Shown: positions 1 through 5,932, counted from the stretch's first letter. The stretch is DNA of 16,715 nucleotides from DATBFG01 sp036558645 (GCA_036558645.1 DATBFG010000107.1:1-16715); one strand, 5' to 3'. A program made the numbers and translations. The notes: generated by a model from the sequence alone, not told the origin.

Positions 1-67
1 CTGTTTCCCGGATCGGCAAATCTCTCATCTGCCGGTAAACGACAGGAGACACCTCGGGGCTGTAAAC

Positions 68-73
68 TACAAT
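68..73 (+). promoter_or_regulatory. Probable -10 element of the tRNA-Leu promoter
   Basis: TACAAT at 68-73 lies 27 bases before the mature tRNA 5' end, a suitable place for a sigma-70 -10 box. The best -35 candidate, GAGACA at 46-51 with a 16-base spacer, matches TTGACA only in its last part. The call rests mainly on position and the -10 match. Confidence 0.35.
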
Positions 74-99
74 TGCTTCCTGTTGAAACTCCCCTGCCC

Positions 100-188
100 G
101 CCCGGGTGGCGAAACTGGCAGACGCACGGGACTTAAAATCCCGAGTCCCGAAAGGGACGTACCGGTTCGATTCCGGTCCCGGGCACCA
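100..188 (+). tRNA. tRNA-Leu (anticodon UAA)
   Basis: The segment folds as a complete class II tRNA. The acceptor stem is GCCCGGG (100-106) with CCCGGGC (178-184), followed by discriminator A185 and an encoded CCA at 186-188. The anticodon stem CGGGA/TCCCG (127-131, 139-143) closes the loop CTTAAAA, so the anticodon at 134-136 is UAA, which reads the leucine codon UUA. A long variable arm, GTCCC-GAAA-GGGAC, follows, as leucine tRNAs have. The T arm is ACCGG-TTCGATT-CCGGT (161-177). All stems pair fully, so the gene appears functional. Confidence 0.97.
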
Positions 189-208
189 TCTTCTAAACAC
201 GAATACAG

Positions 209-967
209 CTAGTGTTTGACGTTGTGATCCAGAAATTGAAAAACGTCAGGCTCCCATTCCGGGATTCCGATGTAGAGCAGGCTGTGTCCATCATCCGAGG
301 TCCTGCCGATTGCGGGATAAATCTTGAGCAAGTGGGTCTTGTGCAGCCGATCGAGTTCCGCAGAGATGTCCTTTCCGGGTGTCGTATCGTAGTCATTGGC
401 AGCATAAACAAGCATAATCGGCGCTGCTGTTTTCCCAACTGCCGCTAGCGTACGGTCCCGTAACTCTTTCGAGCCTCGCCATGAGTTGGCTCCCGCAGCA
501 AAGGCTACTTCAGCGCGAATATCGCCGTCGTGATCGCCAGAAAGCAGCGTTAACATCCCGCCAAACGAATGGCCTACGATAGCGATGCGCTTGGGATCAA
601 CATTTGGCACGGTCTTCAGGAACACTAACCCTGCAAGGGCATCATCGAGTTGGCTGCCGGTGAGCAACTGATAGTGCAATCGCTTTCGCTCGTCATCGCC
701 CTTGGCTTCGGCTTGTTTCAGAAGGTCTTGCATAAACGGGCCCTGGTCGGCGGAAAGACCCTGGCCTCGTCGGCAAAGATAGAAGAATGCGTACCCGTGT
801 CGAAGAAATACCGGCGCAAGGTCGGAAGCCGCCTCGGCCATCGTCCGACCAGCCGTATGCTGCGAGTCATCACCGCCAGAGCCGTGATTGAACAGGATCG
901 CCGGGAACGTACCGGAACCGGCAGGCTTCCAGAAATACGCCTTCAGGTGGAGTTCACCGCTGCGCAC
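209..967 (-). CDS. Alpha/beta hydrolase (dienelactone hydrolase-like), probably separated from its signal peptide by a frameshift
   Basis: This 252-aa frame is a near-complete alpha/beta hydrolase of unknown substrate. It shows the oxyanion-side HG motif (residues 28-29), a nucleophile elbow GHSFGG with Ser134, a likely acid at Asp192 or Asp194, and a C-terminal DDGH with His228. The order and spacing fit the dienelactone hydrolase/prolyl oligopeptidase-like superfamily. The only available start is a GTG at 967, and the first strand (SGELHLKAYFWKP) begins almost at once. A typical secreted-protein signal peptide is encoded directly upstream in another frame (943-1068) and overlaps this start. 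One added base around 971-975 would join the two frames, so this is most likely one exported enzyme broken by a one-base deletion or a sequencing error. It is convergent with the tRNA gene. Confidence 0.75.
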   Translation of the reverse strand: MRSGELHLKAYFWKPAGSGTFPAILFNHGSGGDDSQHTAGRTMAEAASDLAPVFLRHGYAFFYLCRRGQGLSADQGPFMQDLLKQAEAKGDDERKRLHYQLLTGSQLDDALAGLVFLKTVPNVDPKRIAIVGHSFGGMLTLLSGDHDGDIRAEVAFAAGANSWRGSKELRDRTLAAVGKTAAPIMLVYAANDYDTTPGKDISAELDRLHKTHLLKIYPAIGRTSDDGHSLLYIGIPEWEPDVFQFLDHNVKH

Positions 968-1068
968 ATAATTTGAGGAGTGGCAAGCGGTGTAGCAGGT
1001 GAAGCTGTTTGAGCGAGCGCTGCGGCCGAGAGCTGCAATGCCAGAGCGAGTACGACAATTGTCTTCAT
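943..1068 (-). pseudogene. Signal-peptide fragment of the frameshifted hydrolase
   Basis: From the ATG at 1068 this frame encodes a classic Sec signal peptide: MKT, then a hydrophobic stretch (IVVLALALQLSAAA) and an ALAQ cleavage site. About 20 further residues follow before a stop inside the hydrolase coding region. The peptide has no domain of its own, and the hydrolase downstream lacks a leader. The two pieces are best read as parts of one gene out of frame by one base. No strong ribosome binding site is visible before the ATG. The alternative is a genuine 41-aa exported peptide overlapping a separate cytoplasmic hydrolase, which I think less likely. Confidence 0.55.
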
Positions 1069-1217
1069 ACGTTCATCTTGAGGCACGGAACGTATCAACG
1101 ATTCCGAAAGGCTAACGGGCTGGTTCTTCACAATTTTTGGCTTGCCAAGCGTTGACATTCCGAAAGCAGTTTACCGGATTGTCGGCAGGCTCTGAGACCG
1201 TTAACCCTCGCTACAAA

Positions 1218-2351
1218 TTAATTTGACGTGGCTGCTGCCGCAGCTTGGGGGTTCTGACGCTGGGTTCTCAGTTCGTGGAGGAAAGCCTCGGCCGGAAGAT
1301 TTGACTTCTTGTGGAATAAGTCGATGAGCGGGTCGTAGGCATCGCCGACCCGCGATTCCTCAACCTCTATTTCTTCCAGTCCATCCGGTTCGACGAGAAG
1401 TTGCGGACTTTGCCCATCGCCGTTCACAAGTGCCTTGATAAATTTGTCGACGTTGTCCTTCTGTGCTTGTGTTTTTTGTGAGAATTCAACCCCCATCCCG
1501 ACTTCGGGATGCATCACCCTTACGACTCCCCTCGTTTGCACTTCAATCTGCGAGAGTCGCATAGTAAGCACCAGACGAGTGCGCACAGGAAACGGAGCCG
1601 TCACGGCCAGATAACAGCCGCCCAAGCTCAGATCCGTGAGCTTGCACACGGTTGGCGGATCGTCGCGATCTCCCTCCGGTGACTGCGTCAGCATCCATTC
1701 CTTTAATTGTTTACTAACGTCCTCGGATACATCCACGAAACGTACTCCCGCAACTCCGTCCACATTCTCCCACGCAAACTGCGCTGCACATTCAATAGGC
1801 TGGCTACTTCCTGGAAGAGTGAATTGAACACGCAATCCGTTGCTAGTCTTCGAACGACGCGAGAATCGAACGGATAGCCCACCTTCGCTGATGTCAGAGG
1901 TCGTGGTTTGCTGATGTCCGTCACCATTACTCAGGGTAAGCTTTACCGGTACCTGCACCGCAATTCGGGCGTTGCGCCGCCTCTCTCGTTTCATAAGAGC
2001 TCGTGCGGCGCGAAAACTATTCTTCGCACGCTCAGTCGAGAGGGGTTTGTAGAGGACGAAGTGAGCTCCCAGGCTGAATGCGCTGCGAACGAGCTTTTGG
2101 CCATCGATCAGCGCGACTGCCACCGCTCGTTTGTTGCAGGGCGCACAGCGAGTGCTTTTGAGAACCTGAGCTGCAATCTCCTCCTCCGCACAATCAACGA
2201 TGACGGCCTCAAAACGTTTCCGGCTAAGCCTATAAACTGCCGATTCAGCGTCGGGGCAGGTTTCCATCTCGATCTCGAGATCCCCCATCACACGGCGCAA
2301 TATGCGGATGATTTTCTCGTCGGAGCAAGCCACCAAGCACCGTAAACTCAT
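1218..2351 (-). CDS. Receiver-like regulator with two PilZ domains
   Basis: The product is about 377 residues (numbering below is from an in-frame TTG four codons upstream). An N-terminal receiver-like fold (about 5-122) has Asp15/Glu16 after strand 1, a possible phospho-acceptor Asp57 in strand 3 and the conserved Lys106. The usual Thr/Ser after strand 4 is Ala84, so signalling may be altered. The first PilZ domain (about 128-222) has the c-di-GMP signature: basic RRRNAR (128-133) and DISEGG (157-162). A second PilZ-like module (about 231-310) keeps DLSLGG (244-249) but lacks a clear RxxxR. The acidic, Ala-rich tail is probably disordered. The ATG at 2351 is preferred because GAGGG sits about five bases upstream. 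The protein probably couples a phosphorelay or protein contact to c-di-GMP; its target is unknown. It stands alone on its strand. Confidence 0.8.
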   Translation of the reverse strand: MSLRCLVACSDEKIIRILRRVMGDLEIEMETCPDAESAVYRLSRKRFEAVIVDCAEEEIAAQVLKSTRCAPCNKRAVAVALIDGQKLVRSAFSLGAHFVLYKPLSTERAKNSFRAARALMKRERRRNARIAVQVPVKLTLSNGDGHQQTTTSDISEGGLSVRFSRRSKTSNGLRVQFTLPGSSQPIECAAQFAWENVDGVAGVRFVDVSEDVSKQLKEWMLTQSPEGDRDDPPTVCKLTDLSLGGCYLAVTAPFPVRTRLVLTMRLSQIEVQTRGVVRVMHPEVGMGVEFSQKTQAQKDNVDKFIKALVNGDGQSPQLLVEPDGLEEIEVEESRVGDAYDPLIDLFHKKSNLPAEAFLHELRTQRQNPQAAAAATSN

Positions 2352-2402
2352 AGCAACCCTCAACTTAAAAAAGACGGCAAGTTGTTTTATGTATCACATT
2401 CA

Positions 2403-2419
2403 TGCTAAACAACTTAGCA
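2403..2419. promoter_or_regulatory. Inverted repeat upstream of the PilZ gene
   Basis: TGCTAA-ACAAC-TTAGCA is a perfect 6-5-6 inverted repeat about 50 bases upstream of the ATG of the PilZ gene on the minus strand. Its position and symmetry fit an operator for a dimeric regulator or a short hairpin. No clear promoter could be placed against it, so the role is uncertain. Confidence 0.3.
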
Positions 2420-2532
2420 ACCATCCCCACCGCCTGCGACGTTGTTTACCGGTTAACTTTCGTGAATCTTCTTCAATATCGGCAATCTGTTAGAACTTTA
2501 TGAACTGGAACTGAGGAGGTCAATTCAGCGGC

Positions 2533-2572
2533 GTTCCCAGTGGGTTACGACTGTAACCTTAAACCTGGGAAC
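2533..2572 (+). ncRNA. Strong two-tier stem-loop, possible structured RNA
   Basis: GTTCCCAG (2533-2540) pairs perfectly with CTGGGAAC (2565-2572). Nested inside, GGTTAC (2543-2548) pairs perfectly with GTAACC (2553-2558) around a GACT tetraloop. The result is 14 base pairs with an asymmetric internal loop (TG against TTAAAC). No T-tract follows, so it is not a standard terminator. It may be part of a small RNA, a cis-regulatory RNA or a DNA dyad. No known riboswitch class is recognised. Confidence 0.35.
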
Positions 2573-2587
2573 AATCGGACTGGCATC

Positions 2588-2603
2588 GAAACGGAACCGT
2601 TTC
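2588..2603. promoter_or_regulatory. Perfect palindrome, possible operator
   Basis: GAAACGGAACCGTTTC is a perfect 7-2-7 inverted repeat that begins 15 bases after the two-tier stem-loop. GAAA...TTTC palindromes of this general form are common operators of dimeric helix-turn-helix repressors, for example the LacI family. No such regulator is encoded nearby, so the binding protein is unknown. Confidence 0.35.
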
Positions 2604-2690
2604 CAGACACTCCTTTTCTCATCGGTTAGCGTATCTTATTGATTGCAGGAGACGAGCGCTTCCTGAACTGTCTGCTTCAACGTTTTATTC

Positions 2691-2719
2691 TTGACAAATA
2701 CCGCTAAAACTCATAAAAT
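2691..2719 (+). promoter_or_regulatory. Sigma-70 promoter for the 75-aa protein gene
   Basis: TTGACA (2691-2696, perfect -35) is followed after exactly 17 bases by TAAAAT (2714-2719, five of six to the -10 consensus). This is the best promoter match I found in the window. Transcription would begin near 2726, giving a leader of about 165 bases before the ATG at 2890. Confidence 0.7.
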
Positions 2720-2724
2720 CACTA

Positions 2725-2755
2725 GCTTCCAAATACTTTTGTTGTATTGGAAAGC
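2725..2755 (+). other. Bulged hairpin at the start of the leader
   Basis: TTCCAAATAC (2727-2736) pairs with GTATTGGAA (2744-2752) through one bulged A, with loop TTTTGTT. It lies at the expected transcript 5' end, where it could stabilise the mRNA or act as a control element. Confidence 0.35.
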
Positions 2756-2889
2756 CCCTTTTAGGCTGATGGGAGAAGTATTGGTATTTCGGTTCTGGTT
2801 ACCGATGCATCTCCTGGAATACGAGAGAATCTAACAGATTGTAAGAGCTTTTGAAGTAAGGTTCATTTCAAGCAAGAGGCTTAATTTTC

Positions 2890-3117
2890 ATGGCGAAGCG
2901 ACGCGGAAATCCGAACTGGGGCAAGCCCGAACCGATCGGTCCAATTACCCCCACCATCACTGAATTCGAGCAGGTCGTACGGGAGTATAAGTTGTCTCCC
3001 GATCAGTACCTGCGTTCGACGCGCCTGCGCGAATGGGCGCGGAGGAACAAGAATTCCAAGTACATCCCGGAACCTCTTCTGGAAGCTTGGGGTTTCGAGA
3101 TCGAATCAACACTATAA
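2890..3117 (+). CDS. Small basic protein of unknown function (75 aa)
   Basis: I cannot assign a family. The product is short, basic and rich in Arg, Lys and Trp. The N-terminus is RRGNPNWGKP (4-13). A proline-rich linker (about 13-21) leads into probable helices around residues 23-35 and 40-52, with a basic run (REWARRNKNSK, 47-57), and the protein ends in an acidic/aromatic tail. No signal peptide or membrane segment is visible. The charge pattern would suit a nucleic-acid-binding or ribosome-associated protein, but this is inference. AAGAGG (2874-2879) is a fair ribosome binding site ten bases before the ATG. The gene is a self-contained unit with a near-consensus promoter, a leader of about 165 bases and a strong terminator after the stop, which implies steady, independent expression. 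Confidence 0.8.
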   Translation: MAKRRGNPNWGKPEPIGPITPTITEFEQVVREYKLSPDQYLRSTRLREWARRNKNSKYIPEPLLEAWGFEIESTL

Positions 3118-3140
3118 GCTTAGTTACTTTATCTTCAAAC

Positions 3141-3170
3141 AGGGTCGCCGCATGGCGGCCCTTTGCTTTT
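3141..3170 (+). terminator. Rho-independent terminator
   Basis: GGGTCGCC (3142-3149) pairs with GGCGGCCC (3154-3161) around a GCAT loop, with one G-T wobble, and the T-rich run TTTGCTTTT follows. It begins 24 bases after the stop of the 75-aa protein gene and separates it from the DUF4126 gene. Confidence 0.85.
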
Positions 3171-3178
3171 GAATCAAG

Positions 3179-3820
3179 GTGGGCGAAACCTGCGTGCAAG
3201 TATCATCGGACCAATTAGTGGCCGCACTGGTAGGAATCAGCTTCGCTGCCGGCTTAAACGTTTACGCCACTCTCGCTACGCTAGGCCTGTTGTCTCGCTT
3301 TGGAGTCTTTCCTCTCCCCCCAAGTCTCCATATCATTGCGTCTTGGTATGTCATTGGAATCAGTCTCCTACTTTTTCTAGTCGAGATGTTCGCGGACAAG
3401 GTTCCGCTGTTGGATCTTGTCTGGAACGCTCTGCATACCTTTATCCGTGTTCCACTGGCAGCGCTAGTGGCGTATCAAGCGACGACAACCCTGTCGCCAT
3501 GGGGGCAGATTATCGTTTCCATAGCTTCCGCTGGCATCGCCCTGGCCGCGCACGGAGGCAAGATGGCGGTGCGAGCAGCGGTAACGCCATCACCGGAACC
3601 GGTTTCTAACGCCGCTCTCAGTGTCGGCGAAGACGTACTGGCGGTTTCTCTTACTTGGATCGCTACGAAACATCCGTTTATCGCTGCTGTCCTGGCCTTG
3701 CTCCTGGTCGTGGTTGTTGTACTTTTCATCAGGTGGGTTATAAGTTCACTAGGCGCTTTGTTTCGAGGCGCAGAAAGGGAATGGTCTCATCGAACACGGC
3801 CAGGCGGTGAACATCATTGA
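3179..3820 (+). CDS. DUF4126 family integral membrane protein
   Basis: The 213-aa product is very hydrophobic, with about five membrane segments (roughly 11-38, 52-72, 85-102, 108-126 and 166-188). Motifs I associate with the DUF4126 family are present: GLNVYATLATLGLLSRFG (25-42), FLVEMFADKVPLLD (66-79), WNALHTFIRVPLAAL (82-96) and the polar stretch HGGKMAVRAAVTPSPEPVSN (125-144). The function of the family is unknown to me. The start is uncertain. The GTG at 3179 abuts the terminator, whereas a GTG at 3194 has AAGGTGGG about ten bases upstream and may be the true start. Its end lies at or just before the start of the riboflavin gene, so the two may be cotranscribed. Confidence 0.8.
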   Translation: MGETCVQVSSDQLVAALVGISFAAGLNVYATLATLGLLSRFGVFPLPPSLHIIASWYVIGISLLLFLVEMFADKVPLLDLVWNALHTFIRVPLAALVAYQATTTLSPWGQIIVSIASAGIALAAHGGKMAVRAAVTPSPEPVSNAALSVGEDVLAVSLTWIATKHPFIAAVLALLLVVVVVLFIRWVISSLGALFRGAEREWSHRTRPGGEHH

Positions 3821-3834
3821 AGGCGTGACCGCTT

Positions 3835-3843
3835 TGCTAGAAT
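3835..3843 (+). promoter_or_regulatory. Possible extended -10 promoter for ribBA
   Basis: TGCTAGAAT is an extended -10 (TG-N-TAGAAT) ending eight bases before the ATG at 3852. A weak -35, TTGAAG (3817-3822), has a short 15-base spacer. If it is used, transcription would begin at or next to the start codon, giving a leaderless ribBA message independent of the DUF4126 gene. Confidence 0.3.
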
Positions 3844-3851
3844 CCAATCAT

Positions 3852-5018
3852 ATGGCGCCTAATTCCCCTTTTACCGACGTGCCGACCGCGATCGAGGAAA
3901 TCCGCAATGGCCGCATGGTAGTGGTTGTAGATGACGAGGATCGGGAAAATGAAGGCGATCTAACCCTGGCCGCCGAAAAGGTTACTCCCGAGCTCATCAA
4001 CTTTATGGCGAGACATGGCCGTGGGTTGATTTGTCTGACCCTGACTGAAGAGCGGCTCGATCATCTGCGCATTGGGCCGATGTCGATGGAGAACACCTCG
4101 AACTATGGCACCGCATTCTGCGAAGCCATCGACGCCCGCGACAACGTTACCACCGGCATCTCGGCATACGATCGTGCACACACGATCAAAGTCGCAATCG
4201 ATCCCGCTTCGCGGCCGAGCGATCTGGCACGCCCGGGGCATGTGTTTCCGTTGCGCGCGCGAAAAGGTGGGGTCCTGGTCCGTGCCGGGCAGACAGAAGC
4301 CTCCGTCGATCTAGCTCGAATGGCGGGCTTGATCCCAGCGGGAGTGATCTGCGAGATCATGCGCGATGATGGCACTATGGCGCGCGTTCCAGACCTGATC
4401 GAGTTCTGCGCTACACACAATTTGAAGATGCTTACCGTGGCCGAACTCATCCGTTACCGTATGCAGCATGAGCGGTATGTGCACCGCATCGGCGAGGCCA
4501 TGATCGCGACCGGCCACGGAGAATTTCGGTTGATCGCATACGAGAGTGAAGTGGATGGTGGAGAATCGCACGTTGCCCTCGTGCGCGGCCAGATCGAGAG
4601 CGGTTCTGAACCCGTGCTGGTGCGCATGCACGCCCATTGCGTCATGGGAGACGTATTCGGGTCGACAACCTGCGATTGCCACGCTGCCATCGAAGGCTCC
4701 TTGCGGGCCATCGCATGCGAAGGACGCGGAGCACTCATCTACCTGCATCAGAGTTCAAAGGGATTTTCCGTCGACCGGATCGGTGACAAGACCATGCTTG
4801 CATTTCACCGAGACCGCCGTTTGCCGGCACTGCCGGAAAACGAGCGCAAGACACAACGGGAAATCGGAATCGGAGCACAGATACTCTCAGATCTGAATCT
4901 GCGACGGATCCGTCTGCTCACGAATCACCCGCGCAGGGTAGCTGCATTGGAGGGTTTCGGGATAGAAATCGTGGAGCAGATACCGATCGCCTTGCAATCT
5001 CAAACCGCTAAGACCTAG
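3852..5018 (+). CDS. ribBA: RibBA-type protein: DHBP synthase with a degenerate GTP cyclohydrolase II domain
   Basis: Residues 10-205 form a complete 3,4-dihydroxy-2-butanone 4-phosphate synthase, which converts ribulose 5-phosphate to the four-carbon riboflavin precursor. Visible are DDEDRENEGDL (27-37), TAFCEAID (87-94), RPGH with His130 and QTEASVDL with Glu149. Residues 208-380 are a GTP cyclohydrolase II-like domain. It keeps the zinc cysteines Cys263, Cys274 and Cys276, the GDVFG stretch and the terminal IRLLTNHP. However, the family's RQEGRGIGL signature is replaced by HQSSKGFSV (299-307). By my alignment the positions of E. coli RibA Tyr105 and Asp126 are not conserved, while the Arg128 equivalent is. 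DHBP synthase activity looks secure and GTP cyclohydrolase activity doubtful. The ATG at 3852 is preferred because the DHBP domain begins right after it; an in-frame GTG at 3807 would overlap the upstream gene. No FMN riboswitch is seen upstream. Confidence 0.9.
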   Translation: MAPNSPFTDVPTAIEEIRNGRMVVVVDDEDRENEGDLTLAAEKVTPELINFMARHGRGLICLTLTEERLDHLRIGPMSMENTSNYGTAFCEAIDARDNVTTGISAYDRAHTIKVAIDPASRPSDLARPGHVFPLRARKGGVLVRAGQTEASVDLARMAGLIPAGVICEIMRDDGTMARVPDLIEFCATHNLKMLTVAELIRYRMQHERYVHRIGEAMIATGHGEFRLIAYESEVDGGESHVALVRGQIESGSEPVLVRMHAHCVMGDVFGSTTCDCHAAIEGSLRAIACEGRGALIYLHQSSKGFSVDRIGDKTMLAFHRDRRLPALPENERKTQREIGIGAQILSDLNLRRIRLLTNHPRRVAALEGFGIEIVEQIPIALQSQTAKT

Positions 5019-5019
5019 T

Positions 5020-5133
5020 CTATCGTCCGCTGGATTTCCGCACGATGCGGCACAGTATTTCGTCGCTCAGCTTCGACGGTAAATGTTCAAGCGGTAGCGC
5101 ACGAATCAACCCAATCGCACTTTCGTCGCTCAA
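5020..5133 (-). CDS. Possible 37-aa ORF overlapping the zinc-ribbon gene stop
   Basis: A TTG at 5133-5131 overlaps the TGA stop of the zinc-ribbon gene (TTGA), and the frame stays open for 37 residues to TAG at 5022-5020. The peptide has an amphipathic look and contains LSDE twice. It could be a translationally coupled small protein, or a C-terminal extension of the zinc-ribbon protein lost by, or reached through, a -1 shift at TTTT. It contains a short perfect hairpin, CCGCA-CGA-TGCGG (5038-5050), and ends next to the ribBA stop. It may equally be a chance frame. Confidence 0.2.
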   Translation of the reverse strand: MSDESAIGLIRALPLEHLPSKLSDEILCRIVRKSSGR

Positions 5134-5393
5134 AACGGTTTACGAAGCACAACTTCGCTTTCGTTGATGAAGAATTGAGTGGAGCATTGGTCAGACCCGC
5201 AAATGACGGGCAAGAGCCCCGCGACTTGGCGGCGCGTAATCAGGCCCAAGGTTCCACAGTCTGGGCAGGAAAGGACAGCCCAATAAGGATCGTCGTTCTC
5301 GCCGACGCGGCCTGCGTTCTCCAGCACAAAGATCGTGCCCGGCATCATCTGCTCTGGGATCCATTCGTTCAGAACATTTAGCTCTGACACCAT
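5130..5393 (-). CDS. Small zinc-ribbon-like protein (87 aa)
   Basis: I do not recognise a named family. The protein has one apparent metal site, Cys43-x2-Cys46 (CPDC) and Cys65-x4-Cys70 (CGSDQC), spaced like a zinc ribbon. An acidic N-terminal half (about 1-38) precedes it and a short beta-rich tail follows. There is no signal peptide or membrane segment, so it is probably cytoplasmic. A strong GGAGGG ribosome binding site lies a few bases before the ATG. It starts 26 bases after the MerR-type gene on the same strand, so the two probably form an operon. A nucleic-acid or protein contact role is possible but unproven. Confidence 0.75.
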   Translation of the reverse strand: MVSELNVLNEWIPEQMMPGTIFVLENAGRVGENDDPYWAVLSCPDCGTLGLITRRQVAGLLPVICGSDQCSTQFFINESEVVLRKPF

Positions 5394-5419
5394 ATTTCCC
5401 TCCCCGACCGCGATTTGTC

Positions 5420-5887
5420 CTAGGCCCTTTGACGCTTGGGTCGCACTCCAAGAACGCCACCGCTCTCCTTCTTGTTGCCTCGGATCACAGCTTGTACACG
5501 GCGTACCGTGTCACTGATACAGATGGCCAGCATGGGCTGGCGGGAATTTTTCAGAATGTCCACAATCTGCTGCGGCGATGTTTCGAGGTAGAGCGATTTG
5601 CCGTCGGTGAGCAGGTGATAGTCCGATTTCCCACTCACTGTTTCGGCGAGACGCTTGCCGAACTCGCGTTGCAGAAAGCGAACGACCGTGCGTACCCGCT
5701 GCAGAGAGAAGCCCCGCTGGCGGAGTTCACAAATCACGGCAATTTCAGAAAGATCTTCGAACAGATAGACACGTCGATGTCCCTGCCGAAGGGGAACCAC
5801 AATGCCCCTCTCGTCCCACCACTGCAGCTGCCGCAGAGTGATGCCGGTCAACACTACAATATCGTTTGAACTAAATCGTTCCTGCAT
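5420..5887 (-). CDS. MerR family transcriptional regulator
   Basis: The 155-aa product opens with a MerR-type winged helix-turn-helix (about 8-68): a recognition region around GITLRQLQWWDERGIVVP (15-32), the wing GHRRVYLFEDL (36-46), and ELRQRGFSLQRVR (54-66), typical of the end of this domain. The remaining 90 residues are a predicted helix (about 62-80) and a short effector region. No metal-binding cysteine cluster is visible (a single Cys at 53 and one at 123), so the signal it senses is unknown. The ATG at 5887 is preferred over one at 5929 because the latter lies inside a perfect palindrome that looks like the gene's own operator. The zinc-ribbon gene follows after 26 bases. The stop-proximal tail is basic. 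Confidence 0.85.
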   Translation of the reverse strand: MQERFSSNDIVVLTGITLRQLQWWDERGIVVPLRQGHRRVYLFEDLSEIAVICELRQRGFSLQRVRTVVRFLQREFGKRLAETVSGKSDYHLLTDGKSLYLETSPQQIVDILKNSRQPMLAICISDTVRRVQAVIRGNKKESGGVLGVRPKRQRA

Positions 5888-5913
5888 TCCGATGTTTAAA
5901 ACAAATCTCCCGA

Positions 5914-5932
5914 AGAATGTTTGGAACATTCT
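5914..5932. promoter_or_regulatory. Perfect palindrome upstream of the MerR gene, likely autoregulatory operator
   Basis: AGAATGTTTGGAACATTCT is a perfect 8-3-8 inverted repeat, 27 bases upstream of the preferred MerR start codon. On the minus strand it overlaps a -10-like TAGAAT, with TTTACA 15 bases further upstream as a candidate -35. Binding here would block or distort the promoter, consistent with the protein controlling its own operon. The identity of the binding protein is inferred. Confidence 0.55.

Larger units (their letters stand above)
2352..2889. other. Gene-free intergenic region with several dyads
   Basis: This 538-base divergent spacer separates the PilZ regulator (minus) from the 75-aa protein gene (plus). 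No credible ORF is present. It contains inverted repeats at 2403-2419, 2533-2572 and 2588-2603, an orphan Shine-Dalgarno-like GAGGAGGT at 2513-2520 with no start codon at a suitable distance, a near-consensus sigma-70 promoter at 2691-2719 and a bulged hairpin at 2725-2755. The length and amount of dyad symmetry suggest an uncharacterised small RNA or a large control region. Confidence 0.6.

Noticed and set aside
1151..1156. TTGACA on the plus strand
   Set aside because: It points into the antisense of the PilZ gene, with no matching -10 or downstream gene.
2513..2542. Strong Shine-Dalgarno-like GAGGAGGT followed by a 28-codon frame from GTG at 2540
   Set aside because: The start is about 20 bases from the site, the frame is short, and it runs through two hairpins; it is not convincing as a gene.
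3118..3851. FMN riboswitch ahead of ribBA
   Set aside because: No RFN-element conserved stretches are visible; the space is filled by a terminator and the DUF4126 gene.
3960..4748. Long minus-strand frames inside ribBA (for example 4103-4450 and 4311-4748)
   Set aside because: They are antisense shadows of a clearly recognised gene and show no domain or start signal.
5429..5869. 146-codon plus-strand frame over the MerR gene
   Set aside because: The minus strand encodes a recognisable MerR helix-turn-helix; the plus frame has no recognisable features.
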